Assembly (NCBI GenBank): GCA_020310875.1
Contig: CM035415.1
Span: 195,052,432-195,116,431, forward strand
Length of the DNA: 64,000 nt
Origin: Ceratopteris richardii
Taxonomy: Eukaryota > Streptophyta > Polypodiopsida > Polypodiales > Pteridaceae
Direction: 5' to 3'
Shown here: piece by piece, positions 1 through 10,636 of the stretch
How the letters are laid out: each line of letters opens with the position of its first letter
Position numbering within the stretch: position 1 is the first letter of the stretch
Notes under the pieces: model-generated
The model's input: only the letters and a program-made list of their open reading frames with translations
What the model was told of the DNA's origin: nothing
The model's database searches: none
Program-made: the position numbers and the translations under genes

Positions 1-2
1 AT

Positions 3-1103
3 CTGGAAGAAACGGTCCTTCAGTCTTCCTACTTTCAACAATTATCCCATCAACGGTTAATCACAACATCAGAATCGCAATACATGCATTATTTTGTCTT
101 ACTACATGATTATAATGCAGAAGTCAAAAGACATACAGGGAAGGAGCCCACATTCGCTACTCAATTTGAGATAGGGGATTTACCGACCGATGCACGTGCT
201 GGCTCGATTTTCCAACCTAATTGGCGTGCACATTTACTCACCGATTACCCAGAGATGATGAGTACCTGGGCTACCATGCCACTCTATATCAAGTATAATC
301 CATGCTATTGTCCAGTGGTACGTCGCAGATCCTGGCAAGCATTTGCAATCAAGGTACGCAACAATAAAGAGTGCTCGGCTTGGGTTAACTATCCGTATTT
401 TGCTCCACCTCGAGGACCTCCAACCGTAGCCTACATGATATCAACAATTCGACACTGGTCTACACGTCTCAATAATGTACCCGACATCGCGGCGAAAATG
501 TGTATGAAGATCTTTGAGCTCATGACCATTGTCTTCAAAACCTTTCGGAATGTCCAAGCTCCATACATCTCCGCCCCTGGATTCGCTCAAGGCAACAAGG
601 ATTTAGTCTACGACATGAGCCAAACCCCCTCGGTCACTGTCATCTTTGCTTGGCATGCACGAATCAAGTACTTGCCCGCATGCTTCAAGCAAACATTTGA
701 GGAAATGTTCTCTACGGGCTTCTGGGAATACAATTCCGAAATTTTCATTCCCAGACCCATACATTTGCTACATCTATTCGCAGTAGAACAAGCGATCCAT
801 GCAGATCAGTTACGTCTGCCACATCTGGACGTTCTAGGACCAATCGATTGGGATCGTATGATGACAGATTTGGCCAGAGGACTACGCTTACAAGAACATC
901 AGCTTGCCACTCAGGTTGTGGAATATTACATCCAACACTCCCAGCAACAAGGGTCTGTCAGGGACGACAGACGCGAGAGAGGGGGGGGTGTTGAGAGCAG
1001 TATGGGCACCCAAGGATTGACTAGACAAGGAAGCCAACGGAGAGAGTCAGAACAAGGTGAAGGAGTAAGTAGACAAAGCAGTCGACGCAAATCTGGCAGA
1101 TAG
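3..1103 (+). CDS. Element H accessory (env-position) ORF, C-terminal part
   Basis: The frame is open from base 3, so the true start is upstream; the first ATG at 84 is internal. The protein aligns along its length with the ORFs at 38396-39364 and 40148-41119 on the minus strand, sharing RSWxAFAIKVxNNK, YPYFxPP, RHW, FEEMFxTGFWEY and PIDW blocks. I do not recognise a named domain and see no signal peptide. It sits after pol and before the 3' LTR, where env-like ORFs of plant Gypsy elements lie. The frame passes through the hairpin and PPT and ends 115 nt inside the LTR, with a basic Ser/Arg/Gln-rich tail. Function unknown. Confidence 0.75.
   Translation: MEETVLQSSYFQQLSHQRLITTSESQYMHYFVLLHDYNAEVKRHTGKEPTFATQFEIGDLPTDARAGSIFQPNWRAHLLTDYPEMMSTWATMPLYIKYNPCYCPVVRRRSWQAFAIKVRNNKECSAWVNYPYFAPPRGPPTVAYMISTIRHWSTRLNNVPDIAAKMCMKIFELMTIVFKTFRNVQAPYISAPGFAQGNKDLVYDMSQTPSVTVIFAWHARIKYLPACFKQTFEEMFSTGFWEYNSEIFIPRPIHLLHLFAVEQAIHADQLRLPHLDVLGPIDWDRMMTDLARGLRLQEHQLATQVVEYYIQHSQQQGSVRDDRRERGGGVESSMGTQGLTRQGSQRRESEQGEGVSRQSSRRKSGR
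953..988 (+). promoter_or_regulatory. Element H pre-PPT hairpin and polypurine tract
   Basis: GTCTGTC (953-959) and GACAGAC (966-972) form a 7-bp stem around a 6-nt loop AGGGAC. The purine run 975-988 (GAGAGA plus eight G) abuts the LTR and is the plus-strand primer site. The same hairpin precedes the PPT in elements A, C and D. Confidence 0.85.
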
Positions 1104-1619
1104 GCCCTTCAATTTTTCCAATCTACATCTTTTAACAGTGATTCTTATCACTAACAATCATTGTAAATACCATTTCATATTTTTGTAGCTCCATTTTGTG
1201 CAAGCCAAGGAGTCCTTGAGCTTGAGGAGCCTTAGAAGTACCTACATATCAATTTTCGTATTTTTTAGACTCCGTTTGAGCCCTCAAATTGGCCCTGGAA
1301 CCTAATTTTTAACTAGGCCGGACACTAGGTCTGGACAGGGCCAAAACCTAGTCAAAAACTATAAAAAGAGCTAGAGAGCTCATTTTTGAGGTTAGATTGT
1401 AATTGAAACGAACTTGTAAGAGCATTTTGAAAGTAATCTAAAAGCTCCATTGATTCTCACTCTTTGTCTTGCCGTGTGTGCGCGTGTGTGTGTATGTGTG
1501 TGCATGCTAGTGTGCTTCTCACTCACGCACTTGTGCCGCCACTTGCTCGAGGTCTTCATACCATCCTCACGTCTTCCCGGATTGACATTAAAGGAGGTGC
1601 TACTCATCATTGAGCTACA
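989..1619 (+). repeat. Element H 3' LTR (631 bp)
   Basis: Begins TGTTGAGAGC directly after the PPT and ends GAGCTACA. U3 holds dyad AGTGATTCTTATCACT (1137-1152) and palindrome CAAGGAGTCCTTG (1206-1218). A TATA box (TATAAAAAG) lies at 1360. A TG-rich microsatellite at about 1480-1503 sits in the presumed R/U5 part. All of these recur at matching places in the LTRs of A, C, D and F. Confidence 0.9.
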
Positions 1620-2245
1620 AGGAGCATACCTGGAGGAGACGATCCACAAGGGCAATCCATAGGATGGGGAAGAAACAAATGAGTTTGGACTTATTTATAG
1701 GCCCCTCCCTAGGACTTCCTTCTAGAACGTTCTAACCTCCTCAATGAACTTTCCACTTTTGGCAGTCTTTTAATTTTTCCCTAAACCAAGGTTTCGATTT
1801 CACACTCGATGTTCGCAATTTAATTGGTTTTTAGGGTTTGACCTACAGAAACTGCCATTTCCAAGGGCCCGACCTCGGGTTTTTGGTCGAGAAAATGATG
1901 GTTTTGATCACAATTAACTCAAACACATTAATCCAAGGGTTTATTTACAATTTGGACCTAAACTCCAAGGGTTTCCAAGGGTTCAAGTCTGATTTTCATT
2001 GGGTAAACCCACATTTTTAGGGGTTTTGAAGGGTCAAACCTAGGCTTTTATGGGTCTAATGTCTGTTGTTTATATACATGGGTCTAACACACATCTCAAA
2101 CTTGTTTTCGCATCGCACAATCAATTAATTCGGCCAAAATATGTACAAAATATACCACTCTCTCGATCAAAACATCACACAAAAACTCAGAAACAATGAA
2201 CTTTTGAAAAAAACTCAGTGCACACTCCCTGCGGGATTTCATCTC
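1620..2245. other. Unassigned sequence between H and truncated F
   Basis: About 630 bp that is AT-rich with many TTT runs and short ORFs only. A TATA-like TTATTTATAGG occurs near 1690. It matches none of the elements in this window by eye. It could be the target into which H inserted, or filler at F's truncation point. No gene seen. Confidence 0.4.
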
Positions 2246-3450
2246 GACACCGTTCTTTGACACTATGTGTCCTAGAATCTTGCCTTGCGTGACCATGAAA
2301 ACACACTTTTGTGGGTTCAAGCAGACTTGATATTCTCTACATTTATCAAAGATTTGTCTGAGTCGGGCATATGGGTCTGTCTAATGTTGGAATGAGCACA
2401 GAGATAATCAACATAGACTTCCAAATTCTTTGTCAAGAACTCTTTAAATACATGGCACATTAGTCTTTGAAAGGTTGCAGGAGCATTGGTGAGCCTGAAT
2501 GGCATTACCCGAAAAGCAAATATACCCCACTCCGTGGCAAAAGCCATCTTATGCTGATCTTCGGGTGCAATGACTACTTGATTGTACCCAGAGAACCCAT
2601 CTAGGAAGCTGTATACTTCTTTGCGTGCTACCCTCTCTAATATATGCTCAGTGATAGGAAGTGGATAACTATCTCTGATAGTGGCTGCGTTAACCTTCTT
2701 CAAGTTAATGCATACACATAATTTGCCATTCTTTTTGGGCACCACCACAATGGGGGACACCCATTCAGTGTGCTCGATTTCATAGATAAATCTAGCTTCC
2801 ACCAAGCGATCTATCTCTTCTTTGATCTTGGCTGCATAGTTGTCATTGTATGTGTATGGCTTTTGTTTAGAGGGTCTGGCCTCTGAGGTCATGGGGATCG
2901 TGTGTGAACATATATCAGGGTCTACACCTTTCAGGTCCTTGTAACTTCATGCAAACACATCCCTATATTCTCGTAGTAAGGCTATCAACTCCTGCTCCTC
3001 ATTTTCACTTAATTCATGTCCTATGTATGTGCATCGCTCCTCTCCTTATTCTATGGCTACCACTATTTTCTTGGTGGTTTCTTTGTTATCATAGGCCTCT
3101 CCTGCTTGTGCATCACATTTTGGCATTCTTATCATGACTCTCCTGTCTTCTATTTCATACTTCTTAAAGTTTTCTGGGACCTCAAACAAAGATTCTTCCT
3201 CCTCTGGTGAGACTTCTCTCTTCTTCCTCTTCTTTCCTTCACTCTTAGTGGTCACTTGTGTGGTTAATCTCACCTCATTTGTAATGTCTTCGTGTCTCTG
3301 AGGATGAGCTTCTACTTCATAGAAATATTCCTCATCTGATGCAAATGGTGGGTCCATAATGATTGACTCTAGATCGGAGTCATTTGCATCCTCGAATGCA
3401 TCAGTGCTATGTTCACATTCTTCAATGATTGGATCACACATGATTGGCTC
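2246..3450 (-). pseudogene. Element F pol fragment: acidic linker and reverse transcriptase
   Basis: Minus-strand remnant of the region before and including RT. From 3441 down it encodes the acidic/basic linker also seen in A and D (ESLFEVPENFKKYE motif), then RT blocks VVVPKKNGKL, YSFLDGFSGYNQV and NAPATFQRLM. The catalytic box reads YVDY instead of YVDD (about 2405-2416), so the second aspartate is lost. A single-base frameshift follows near 2370. Homology to A and D ends near 2245 just after the HIVSKNG motif. Clearly inactive. Confidence 0.88.
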
Positions 3451-3459
3451 TATTGTGCA

Positions 3460-3870
3460 GGTGGTCTATCTTGGTGAGTTGAGTTTCCTAATCATAACGC
3501 ATCCAAATTACTTGATTTTTAGCTTGTTGGAAAGCTACTTGTGTCTACTTTCTCTGAACTAAATATCTTTCTCAAAGGATATATATTCAGAGAGCTATCA
3601 GTCCGAGAGTGAAGCTCAGTTCTTCAGCATACCTGTGTGGACAGGTAGTTCATCTTTGACAGTTGTGTTTCCTAATCAAAACTTGTCCAAATTAAGTCAT
3701 TTATAGCTTGTTAGAAAGCTCTCTTTGTCTACTTTGATTGACTAAAGTCTCAAGTCCATTTGAGTTTTGTATTGAGAGCAGCAAGCTATCTAAGGTGCAG
3801 ATGTTTGTCCAAGTGCTGGACATACAAGGGCTCACTACACACTTCCGTTGCGCATAGGAGAACTCATTCT
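3460..3870. repeat. Foreign insert in F with two diverged copies of a ~184-bp unit
   Basis: This stretch interrupts F between the protease and the acidic linker; about 700 bp present in A at this point is missing. Two imperfect copies start near 3477 and 3661, both containing a TTTCCTAATCA element, then CCAAATTA, then TAGCTTGTTGGAAAGCT or a close match. The unit also resembles part of the conserved leader block of these elements (GAGCTTTCCAACAAGCT in C). It may be a small satellite-like insert or leader sequence captured by recombination. No coding potential seen. Confidence 0.55.
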
Positions 3871-4298
3871 CCACACCATTGAATAGGGGGAACATCTCTA
3901 TGAGAGAAGTCTTTGAGATTCACTTTGGTTGTGACACCCAAGTGTTGCAGATACAAAGAGTTTGTCCCCCAATCCTACACTAGTTGCAATTGCCTTAAGA
4001 AGGGTCTCCCCATAATCATCTCGTAGGCCTGATTCTTGCTAAAGTCACATATAGCAAAAGTATGTTCAAACTCTACACCACAAGTGGTGAGAGTTATTCC
4101 TTCTAGTAGTCCTAAGGGTCTCTCAATGTGACCATCCGCCATTTGTAGCTTCATTCTGGTGGGTCTAAGTGCTGGCTTGCCCCAATGCTTCCATAGGGAA
4201 GTGGTAGCAATTGCAACTCCTGCACCTGTCCAGAATTGCCTTGGTTCTGTAACTCTGACGAGTGACAAGAAGATAGGTGTTTCCTTATTCTCCTTCAC
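3871..4298 (-). pseudogene. Element F retropepsin (PR1), frameshifted at its active site
   Basis: Encodes the retropepsin matching A at 25645-25935, with WGKPALRPTRMKLQMADGH, LEGITLTTCGVEFEHTF and MGRPFLRQLQ blocks. The catalytic DSGAG motif is broken: near 4227-4236 a small deletion relative to A shifts the frame so that the aspartate and serine codons are lost, leaving TGAGVAIATT. After the protease the homology runs to about 3870 and then meets the foreign 184-bp-repeat insert. Confidence 0.85.
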
Positions 4299-5547
4299 TC
4301 ATGTCTCCTATCTTGTCCAAGGGTATTTCTGGCACTGTTCTATGAGATCCTACATGAGAACAAGGTTTTGCTATGTCTGGCACTTGCTTGGCTACATGTT
4401 TCCACAATTCAGTCATGACCTTGAGTAGCTCTTCTAAAGTGAGATTGCACTGTACTTTAGTATTTTTCACTAACTCTGTGTTCCTAGGTATGATTGAGTT
4501 TTTGTTTCTTATCACGATCGTGGGTGCTCTCATGCACGTAGACTTAGTTTCCCATGGACCTGTGAAATGAGGTAATTCCTGCAAGGAATTAGACTCAAAG
4601 TCTAACCTCTCATGAGACTGGGTACTATCCTGCTCTCCATGAATGGAAGTAATATCTTGTTGGAATTGATAATGTGTGTCATCCACAAGTTCGATTGGAG
4701 GAGGATCTTCACTTTCTTTGGCCCATTTCTCTTCTTGAATTTCTCGTAGGAATTCTGGTGAATACCGATTCATGGAAGAAGAGGTGTCTAGTTCAGTGGA
4801 GTTAGGCACATAAGCTTCCCAGGGAGGAATGCTTATTCTATCATTTTCCATATCCTTAGATTGGGAGTTGGCTCCTTTTCTAGACTTTTCAATTATCATC
4901 TCCAGTCTATCTAATAAACCATCAAAATGCAATGGTGTTCTAGTGCAGCTAGAGTAATTGAAGAGGCAGTTGGACTCAAACATGGCTTGAGCCAATTCAA
5001 CCATCGTGGCACACAACTTGGTTCGTTCAAGCTCTAGGTCAACTCTAGGGTAACATCTTTCATGATCTATTACATTTGGCCCTTCTTGGATCCTGGCCTG
5101 ATATGCTCTAAGCATCATATCTATGTCTTTGGGAGTGGGATCTGCTAAGACTGATCCTACTCGGGGTGGTGGTGGGGTTACGTGTGGTGGATTAGAAGGT
5201 TGAGGAATGGAAGGTGATGGGGATGGTAGTGGAGGTAGGGTGTGAGAGTGCGTTTGAGATGTGATTTCTATTATTTTGGCTTTGGTCTCTCGCAAAATTT
5301 CCTCAAGTTTGCTCATCCTCTTTGCCCATTGCCTTTTCATACGTTCACGGCTATCTCTCCAAGCTCTTGTTCTCTTCTTATTCTGGCCCTCAGTCTTGCT
5401 AACCTCCGCATTCTTTTCTTGGCCTAAGTCTTGGTTTTGCTTAAGTGCCTGAGCTCTCGTGATGACTTGTACTGGGGCTGTGGAAGTCACACTTCCCGTG
5501 GAGTCTACCACTAAGCCAATAACATTGATAGGAGCGATTCTTGGCAT
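4285..5547 (-). pseudogene. Element F gag-pol linker region (Pro-rich, coiled coil)
   Basis: A 420-codon open stretch matching the region between the third zinc knuckle and the protease in A (24380-25630) and D (49838-51000). It has a Lys/Glu/Arg-rich helical segment, then a proline-rich spacer, then SVLADPTPKDIDMM and ERTKLCATMVELAQA blocks, and near the end NSLQELPHFTGPWE and the LDKIGDMSEGE motif before the protease. No enzymatic domain; probably a structural gag/pol spacer. It loses frame at the protease active site. Confidence 0.8.
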
Positions 5548-7856
5548 ATTGGCAGGGTTCTTGGGACACTCTCATAACAAATGCTCCTTTCCACAATCTG
5601 GACAAAAGCCTTGAATTGTCACAGATTGGGTTTGTGTGGGTGCACGTAGAGGGCAATCACGAATGAGGTGAACTCTCTGACATTGGAAGCATGGTCCTCT
5701 AGGAAATGGAGGTCTTATCTGCCTAGGTTGAGGTCTAGAGTTGGGGTTTTCATACATGACATTCGCACATTCTGACTCCCAACTAGACTCACTTGGGTCA
5801 CTTTCTGAAAGCGATGGTGTCATTGGCACTAGAGCCCTACTTAGATTTTCTTCTGCAGCTGCATGCTTCACTCGGATCACATTGGCTCGAGGAGGGGGTT
5901 GTTGCACTAGGACTGGTTGAGGCCTTTGCTGCCCTTGATAGGGTGGTTGGTAGGGTTGTTGGGGTCTACTATACTACTGTTAAGGGTACTGATTCTGGTA
6001 TTTTCCTTGTTGTGGGAAAGTCTGGGGATAATTTTGTCTAACAGCTTGTTTGTTATAAGGGTAGTCTTGTGCAGTGTGGTTCGTGTATCTCCTTTCTATG
6101 GTGCAGTATTGGCTGTTAGGGTTCACTTGGGGCCGAGCCATGATAGGACACACGTTCGCCATATGGTCTCCTCCACATGTGTAGCATCATTTTGCTGGAG
6201 CAAATCTAGGAATCTGCTTGCTAGAGACACCTAATTTCTGAGCTACCTTTTCTGCTAGATCCTCAATTGATGTGGATTGTGAGGAAGCGAGGCTAGTAGA
6301 GCTATCTGAATCTTTATAGATCTTTGAGAGCTCTAATTCCTCCCCTAGATTATCCTCAATGTCTATGCACATGTGTACACACTCTTCTATGGATCTAGGG
6401 TCCTTAAAGTACACATATGATCTCAATTTGGTACTTAACAATCTGTCTAGAAATAAGGCCACTTATTTGGCTGGAGTGGGTAACTCTGGAGTAGGGCATC
6501 TCTCTAGGTATTGCCTTAACCTTCTCCCTACGAGCCTCACTGTCTCTTGAGGTGTTTGTTTGAAGCTGTATATCAGGGAGGATGTGTTATGCCTAATACC
6601 ACTCTTGAAAAACTCAATGATGAATGCTTCTAGAAGTTGGTCTATACTTCTATACTGGTCTTGGTGAAGTGGTTGAAACCGAGTCAATGTAGTGTTCTTG
6701 AGTGTTAGGCCAAAAGCATCCTATTGAGTGAACAAGTCTTCCACTTTTCAGCTCTCAAAACTTGCCTAAACTCTGCTACATGGTCATATGGATCTCCTGT
6801 GCCATCGAAGCAATTCTTCATGGACTTTACTAATTGTGTAAGTCTTAAGGTTCTAGCGTGTTCTCTAGGCCTTGGGAGAGGGAATTCGTCTACATTTCTT
6901 GGATTCCTCAGTTCCCTATATCTCTCCCTGTCCATTCTATCCGTCTCAATCCTCGTTCTTTCTCTTCCAAGTGGTTTAGCAAAGCTCACCTCGGGTCTAT
7001 CTCTACTCCGTTCTCTTTGAGTCCCATGAGCTTGAGATGTTCCAGCTCCTTGGTTACTATAAGACACAGTGGATCGGGGTTGGGAAAAAAGAAATTCACC
7101 CTTCCAAGTGTATGCGTGTCTTCCATGCTCTAAGACCACAAAAATCCTCTCCGAAGCATCATCTAAGTAGATCACTTTACCTGGGCTATCGGGGTCTTTG
7201 AATTCATAGATGGTAAGAGCTCCTACTTCATTAGGCTTCTCAGGCTTATACCTCCAAAAAGCCTCATCTGTCTCTCGATTCTCGAGCAACTCTATACTCC
7301 TATTGTCTTGGGGAACCAATTCTGGAGTGATTATTCTCGTCAGAACTGACTTGCCACGAGGGGTTTTTGGTTCTTTTCCTAAGTTCCCTTGCTCTATGTC
7401 ACCTATTTCGACCTCTGAGATTATGTTGCCAAATTCATCTGTTCTTTCTCGTTGGCTAGTGACCACATACATTGTTCCTTATTTATCAATGTAGGAACCA
7501 TTTTCGAACTTGACTACAGAGTGTTCTAGTCCCATGGGCTGATTCGGGTTCTTAATTAGGACAACAGATCTTCTGAGACCATCCTCATAGATACGAGCAC
7601 CTAAGCGATTGGTCTGGATATATTCCAGTTGAGTTTTGTAGGGAGCTTCAGGTCTTTCTAGGTACACAACTACCGAGCTACCGACAGGTCTTTCCATGTT
7701 ATAAGACATCTCAGAGTCACTAGTTTCTGAGTCTAGAGCATAGGGGTAATCGCTCAATTGCTGGGCCCAAGATCTCGCGGTATGGTTGACACTAGCCTCG
7801 GATGATCTAATACTTTGACAATCTCTCCCTAGGTGTCTTCCTGATCTAAGGTTCAT
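5548..7856 (-). pseudogene. gag: Element F gag, broken by frameshift and stops
   Basis: The gag start is the ATG at 7856 (MNLRSGRHLG), the same N-terminus as in A, not the in-frame ATG 12 bases upstream. It runs through the N-terminal domain to about 6705, changes frame, then continues through the Retrotrans_gag-like core (SGIRHNTSSLIYSFKQTP, RRLRQYLERCP, FLDRLLSTKLRSYVY). A CCHC motif with three-residue spacing, CFQCQRVHLIRDC, lies near 5690, and CPDCGKEH follows near 5600. TAA and TAG stops occur in the Gln/Tyr/Pro-rich linker near 5970-5980. Capsid/nucleocapsid protein in family terms; inactive here. Confidence 0.85.
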
Positions 7857-8465
7857 ATGCCCTACCAATTTAACTCAATGATCCTTGCACAACCATGTTG
7901 CTGATTCTTTGATACCAATCACTTTTTCCTTTTGAGTTCCTTTGTATGTGTGTTCTTGTATTTAATTCAACGTCGTCAGGAATACTTGAATGTGTCGTAC
8001 ATGTTGTTCTTCGTCCACTTAGTTTAAGTTCTTTTCCTTTAAGTTGTCCCTTGAGTGCAATTTAGCCTATTCTTAGACTTGAGAAATTAAAGGCTCTTCG
8101 AACTTGCGTATTCCTATCGTATCCCTAGTCAATTTGGACCACTACTTGCACTTAGCCTATGCTAAGAATGGACTGAGGGGGTTAAGAGATGTTCCAACCT
8201 CAAGTCGCTCCTCCTTGCTATGCTTGTCTACCCAGGAAGCACGTTCCCAAGCCTGCTCACACTGGCACTTGCTTTGATTTCTCCAAGAGCTCTCGATAAT
8301 CCTGTAAAAAATCCCAAGTTTAGCTCCAATTTGATCCTTCAATTGAAAGACAACTTATCTCAGACACTTTTAATGACCCTTTTTTTCCCCCTTTTCTATT
8401 GCCAAAAAATTTCCTCTAGAGCCCTCTTGGTGTGTCTACCCCACAGAGGGTCAACTTCCAAATAC
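7857..8465 (-). other. Element F 3' leader with splice-acceptor-like site
   Basis: Noncoding leader between gag and the Copia insertion. It is homologous to 53387-53940 in D (shared GACTGAGGGGG and TTCCCAAGC stretches). On the minus strand a pyrimidine-rich run ends in GGGATTTTTTACAG, with AG at 8303-8302, preceded by GCTAAAC as a plausible branch site. Paired with the donor at 16465 this would remove the array, and the Copia G lies inside that intron. Confidence 0.6.
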
Positions 8466-9734
8466 TGAAGAGCCTTCTTTCGGCTCTAATACCACTTGTT
8501 GATGGTCGTCACGGCAAGGCTTGAATCTTTTCAAGTCTGCGGAAGGTTGCCGCGCCACCGAAGGGTTTTGCTAAGTTAGAGCGATACTAGAATACCTCAA
8601 TAACCGACAATAACTTAGCAGGATTACTGTCGCTTAACTGTGTTAAACTGCGACTTGAATTTCACCGAAACTTCACCGGACTGTCACTGGGACGTCACCG
8701 AAATGTTACCGGAATTTCACCGGAATGAACTTCAATTCTGCTCGTAATTACTTCAAATGAATTTATGTGAAGTAAGGAAGTGATGTGTGAGCTTCCTTCA
8801 CTGAATGAACTTCTCCTTGAAGTTTAAGGAAAACTTCACAGTTCTGAAGTGCCACTTTCCGGTTAACCTTTGTACTGTGTGTACATATCCATTTCACCAG
8901 AAACTGTGATCAGCTTAAAGTAGAGACCTCTAGCTACAAGATGAGCTATCTCTCATACAAAGCTTCAAATTCTACTGCGGGATATACTTCATTGTTCTAC
9001 CGAAAAACATGTTTACTGAAGGACTCGTAACTAACAGAAATATAACCAAAACATCCGTTTACTGAGAAAACAACGATTAACGACTTTTACACCATAACAT
9101 GAAAATACTCAGGTTTCTTCACATACGAAGATTGCGCACAAACATCCACATGAACATGTGTTTTCTATTAGAGAAGATGTGTACAACTTAGCTTGGCCTC
9201 TTCTTGCTCAAGCTGTAGAAACTCTCCTATACTGAGTAGTTTCTTATTACCATCTCTCTCAGATGACTACCTGACATTCCAGGTTTCTGTTATTCATCTG
9301 TACATACGTGATCTTTGGCGTCTTCTAAACTTATACTTGGATTCTATATGATTCTACTTATACTGCTCACTCTTCTCACGCACTTCCTCACTTCTGCTTG
9401 CTTGGCGTCTCTTAGCGCGTCTGCGTCTCTCACGCTCTCTTCATCATATCATCCGAGTCCTTCAATCCTTGGTATATATATACACACTTTTTCTTCTGCG
9501 CTCTTCCATGCTCTCATTCTTTAATTCATGTTATGTGCACATTATGCGCACACCGCTGTTTATTGCTCTGTTACTCGTACAATTCTTGATTCTGGTTAAC
9601 GGACTGATTCCGCACCTGTACAATTCCGTCGTGAATTTGTCACTTCAATGAGGCTTTTGATTTTCTGAAGATTCCGCTTCTTTTTCTTTTTCTTTTATGT
9701 TTGTCTGTATGTCAAATTCGTGAGTGATTCCTCA
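8466..9734 (-). repeat. Copia G 3' LTR (1269 bp)
   Basis: On the minus strand it starts TGAGGAATCACTC (9734) and ends GGCTCTTCA (8466). The PPT (minus-strand TGAGGGGGAGATGT) adjoins it at 9735-9748. It pairs with 14021-15291. Confidence 0.92.
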
Positions 9735-10356
9735 ACATCTCCCCCTCAATCACTAATTTGACTTCTTCTAGTCTTTCATATATCTTTCTTTCTTTTATAC
9801 CTTCCATTTCTTTGAATCTACTTGTCTTTGTTCCATCCAAGCTTTTTGTCAAGATATCTGCTATTAGATCTTTCGTAGGAGTGTAGACTATTTCTATCTC
9901 CTTCTCCATTACCTTTTATCTCAGGAAATGATACTCAATCTCTATGTGCTTTGTTCGTGCATGGAATACTGGGTTTGCTGCAAGATACAGCGAGCTCATA
10001 TTATCTCCATGTATGATAGGTACGTCTTGGTCAATACCCATGCTTTTGAACAAGGTCTGCATCCATATTACTTCTTTCGCGGCTTCTACTAATCCTTTAT
10101 AATCTGCTTCTGTTGACGATAAAGCTACTGTATGATATTTCTTTGAGCACCAGCTTACTAGCTTATCTCCTAGGTATATCATATACCCGTGTGTTGATCT
10201 TCTGTCATCTTGACTTCCTGCCCAGTCTGAGTCACTGAATGCTCTCAGCTTTATATCTGATGTAAAAGGATAATATAATCCTTCCTTTATAGTTCTTTTG
10301 ATATATCTAAGAACTCTTTGTCCCGCAACCCAATGTTGATCTGTCGGACAATGCAT
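9712..10356 (-). pseudogene. pol: Copia G RNase H and C-terminal tail
   Basis: Minus-strand Copia RNase H with the family motifs YWVAGQRVLRYIKRT-like, FSDSDWAGSQDDRRSTHGY, ALSSTEADYKGLVEAAKE and HGDNMSSLYLAANPVFHARTKHIE. An in-frame stop after the EYHFLR motif near 9915 precedes the tail VYTPTKDLIADILTKSL. It would degrade the RNA strand during reverse transcription; here it is broken. Confidence 0.9.
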
Positions 10357-10636
10357 AAACTATGAAAGGACTCCCACCGGATAGCTGGGATCCGGTCTTG
10401 TTAGCATAGTGTAAATTAAGCTTCCTACTCAAGACTGATACTTCTTCATATCTTTGAACTCTATACCATCATATTTACTGAGTTTATGATTTACTTCAAG
10501 CGGTGTTGAAGCTTCTCTGCAATTCTCCATATTGAACTTCTTCAGTAAGTTCAGGAGATACCTTTCTTGCATGACATATAGACCATGATCTGTATATGTG
10601 ATTTCCATACCTAGAAAGTATGATAACTTTCCCAGG
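10357..10636 (-). pseudogene. Copia G RT-RNase H connector, decayed
   Basis: Short stretch between RT and RNase H with no long open frame. Fragments of the Copia connection region (a QERYLLNLLKKF-like stretch near 10540-10570) can be read on the minus strand with stops. Confidence 0.55.

Larger units (their letters stand above)
1..1619 (+). mobile_element. Element H: 3' end of a Ty3/Gypsy-type LTR retrotransposon
   Basis: Only the 3' end is in the window: an accessory ORF, a hairpin, a polypurine tract and one LTR ending in ACA. The 5' part lies left of base 1. The LTR is homologous in layout to those of A, C, D and F (same TATA region, U3 dyads and TG-rich stretch), and the ORF is homologous to the last domain of element D's accessory ORF. 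The five bases after the LTR (AGGAG, 1620-1624) are the presumed target duplication, but the other copy is outside the window. Confidence 0.88.

Noticed and set aside
1480..1503. TG-rich microsatellite as a separate feature
   Set aside because: It is a constant part of the LTRs of all these elements, so it is listed within them.
9315..9651. Small plus-strand ORFs with hydrophobic stretches in the Copia LTR
   Set aside because: They lie in LTR sequence, recur only because the LTR is duplicated, and differ between copies without frame conservation.
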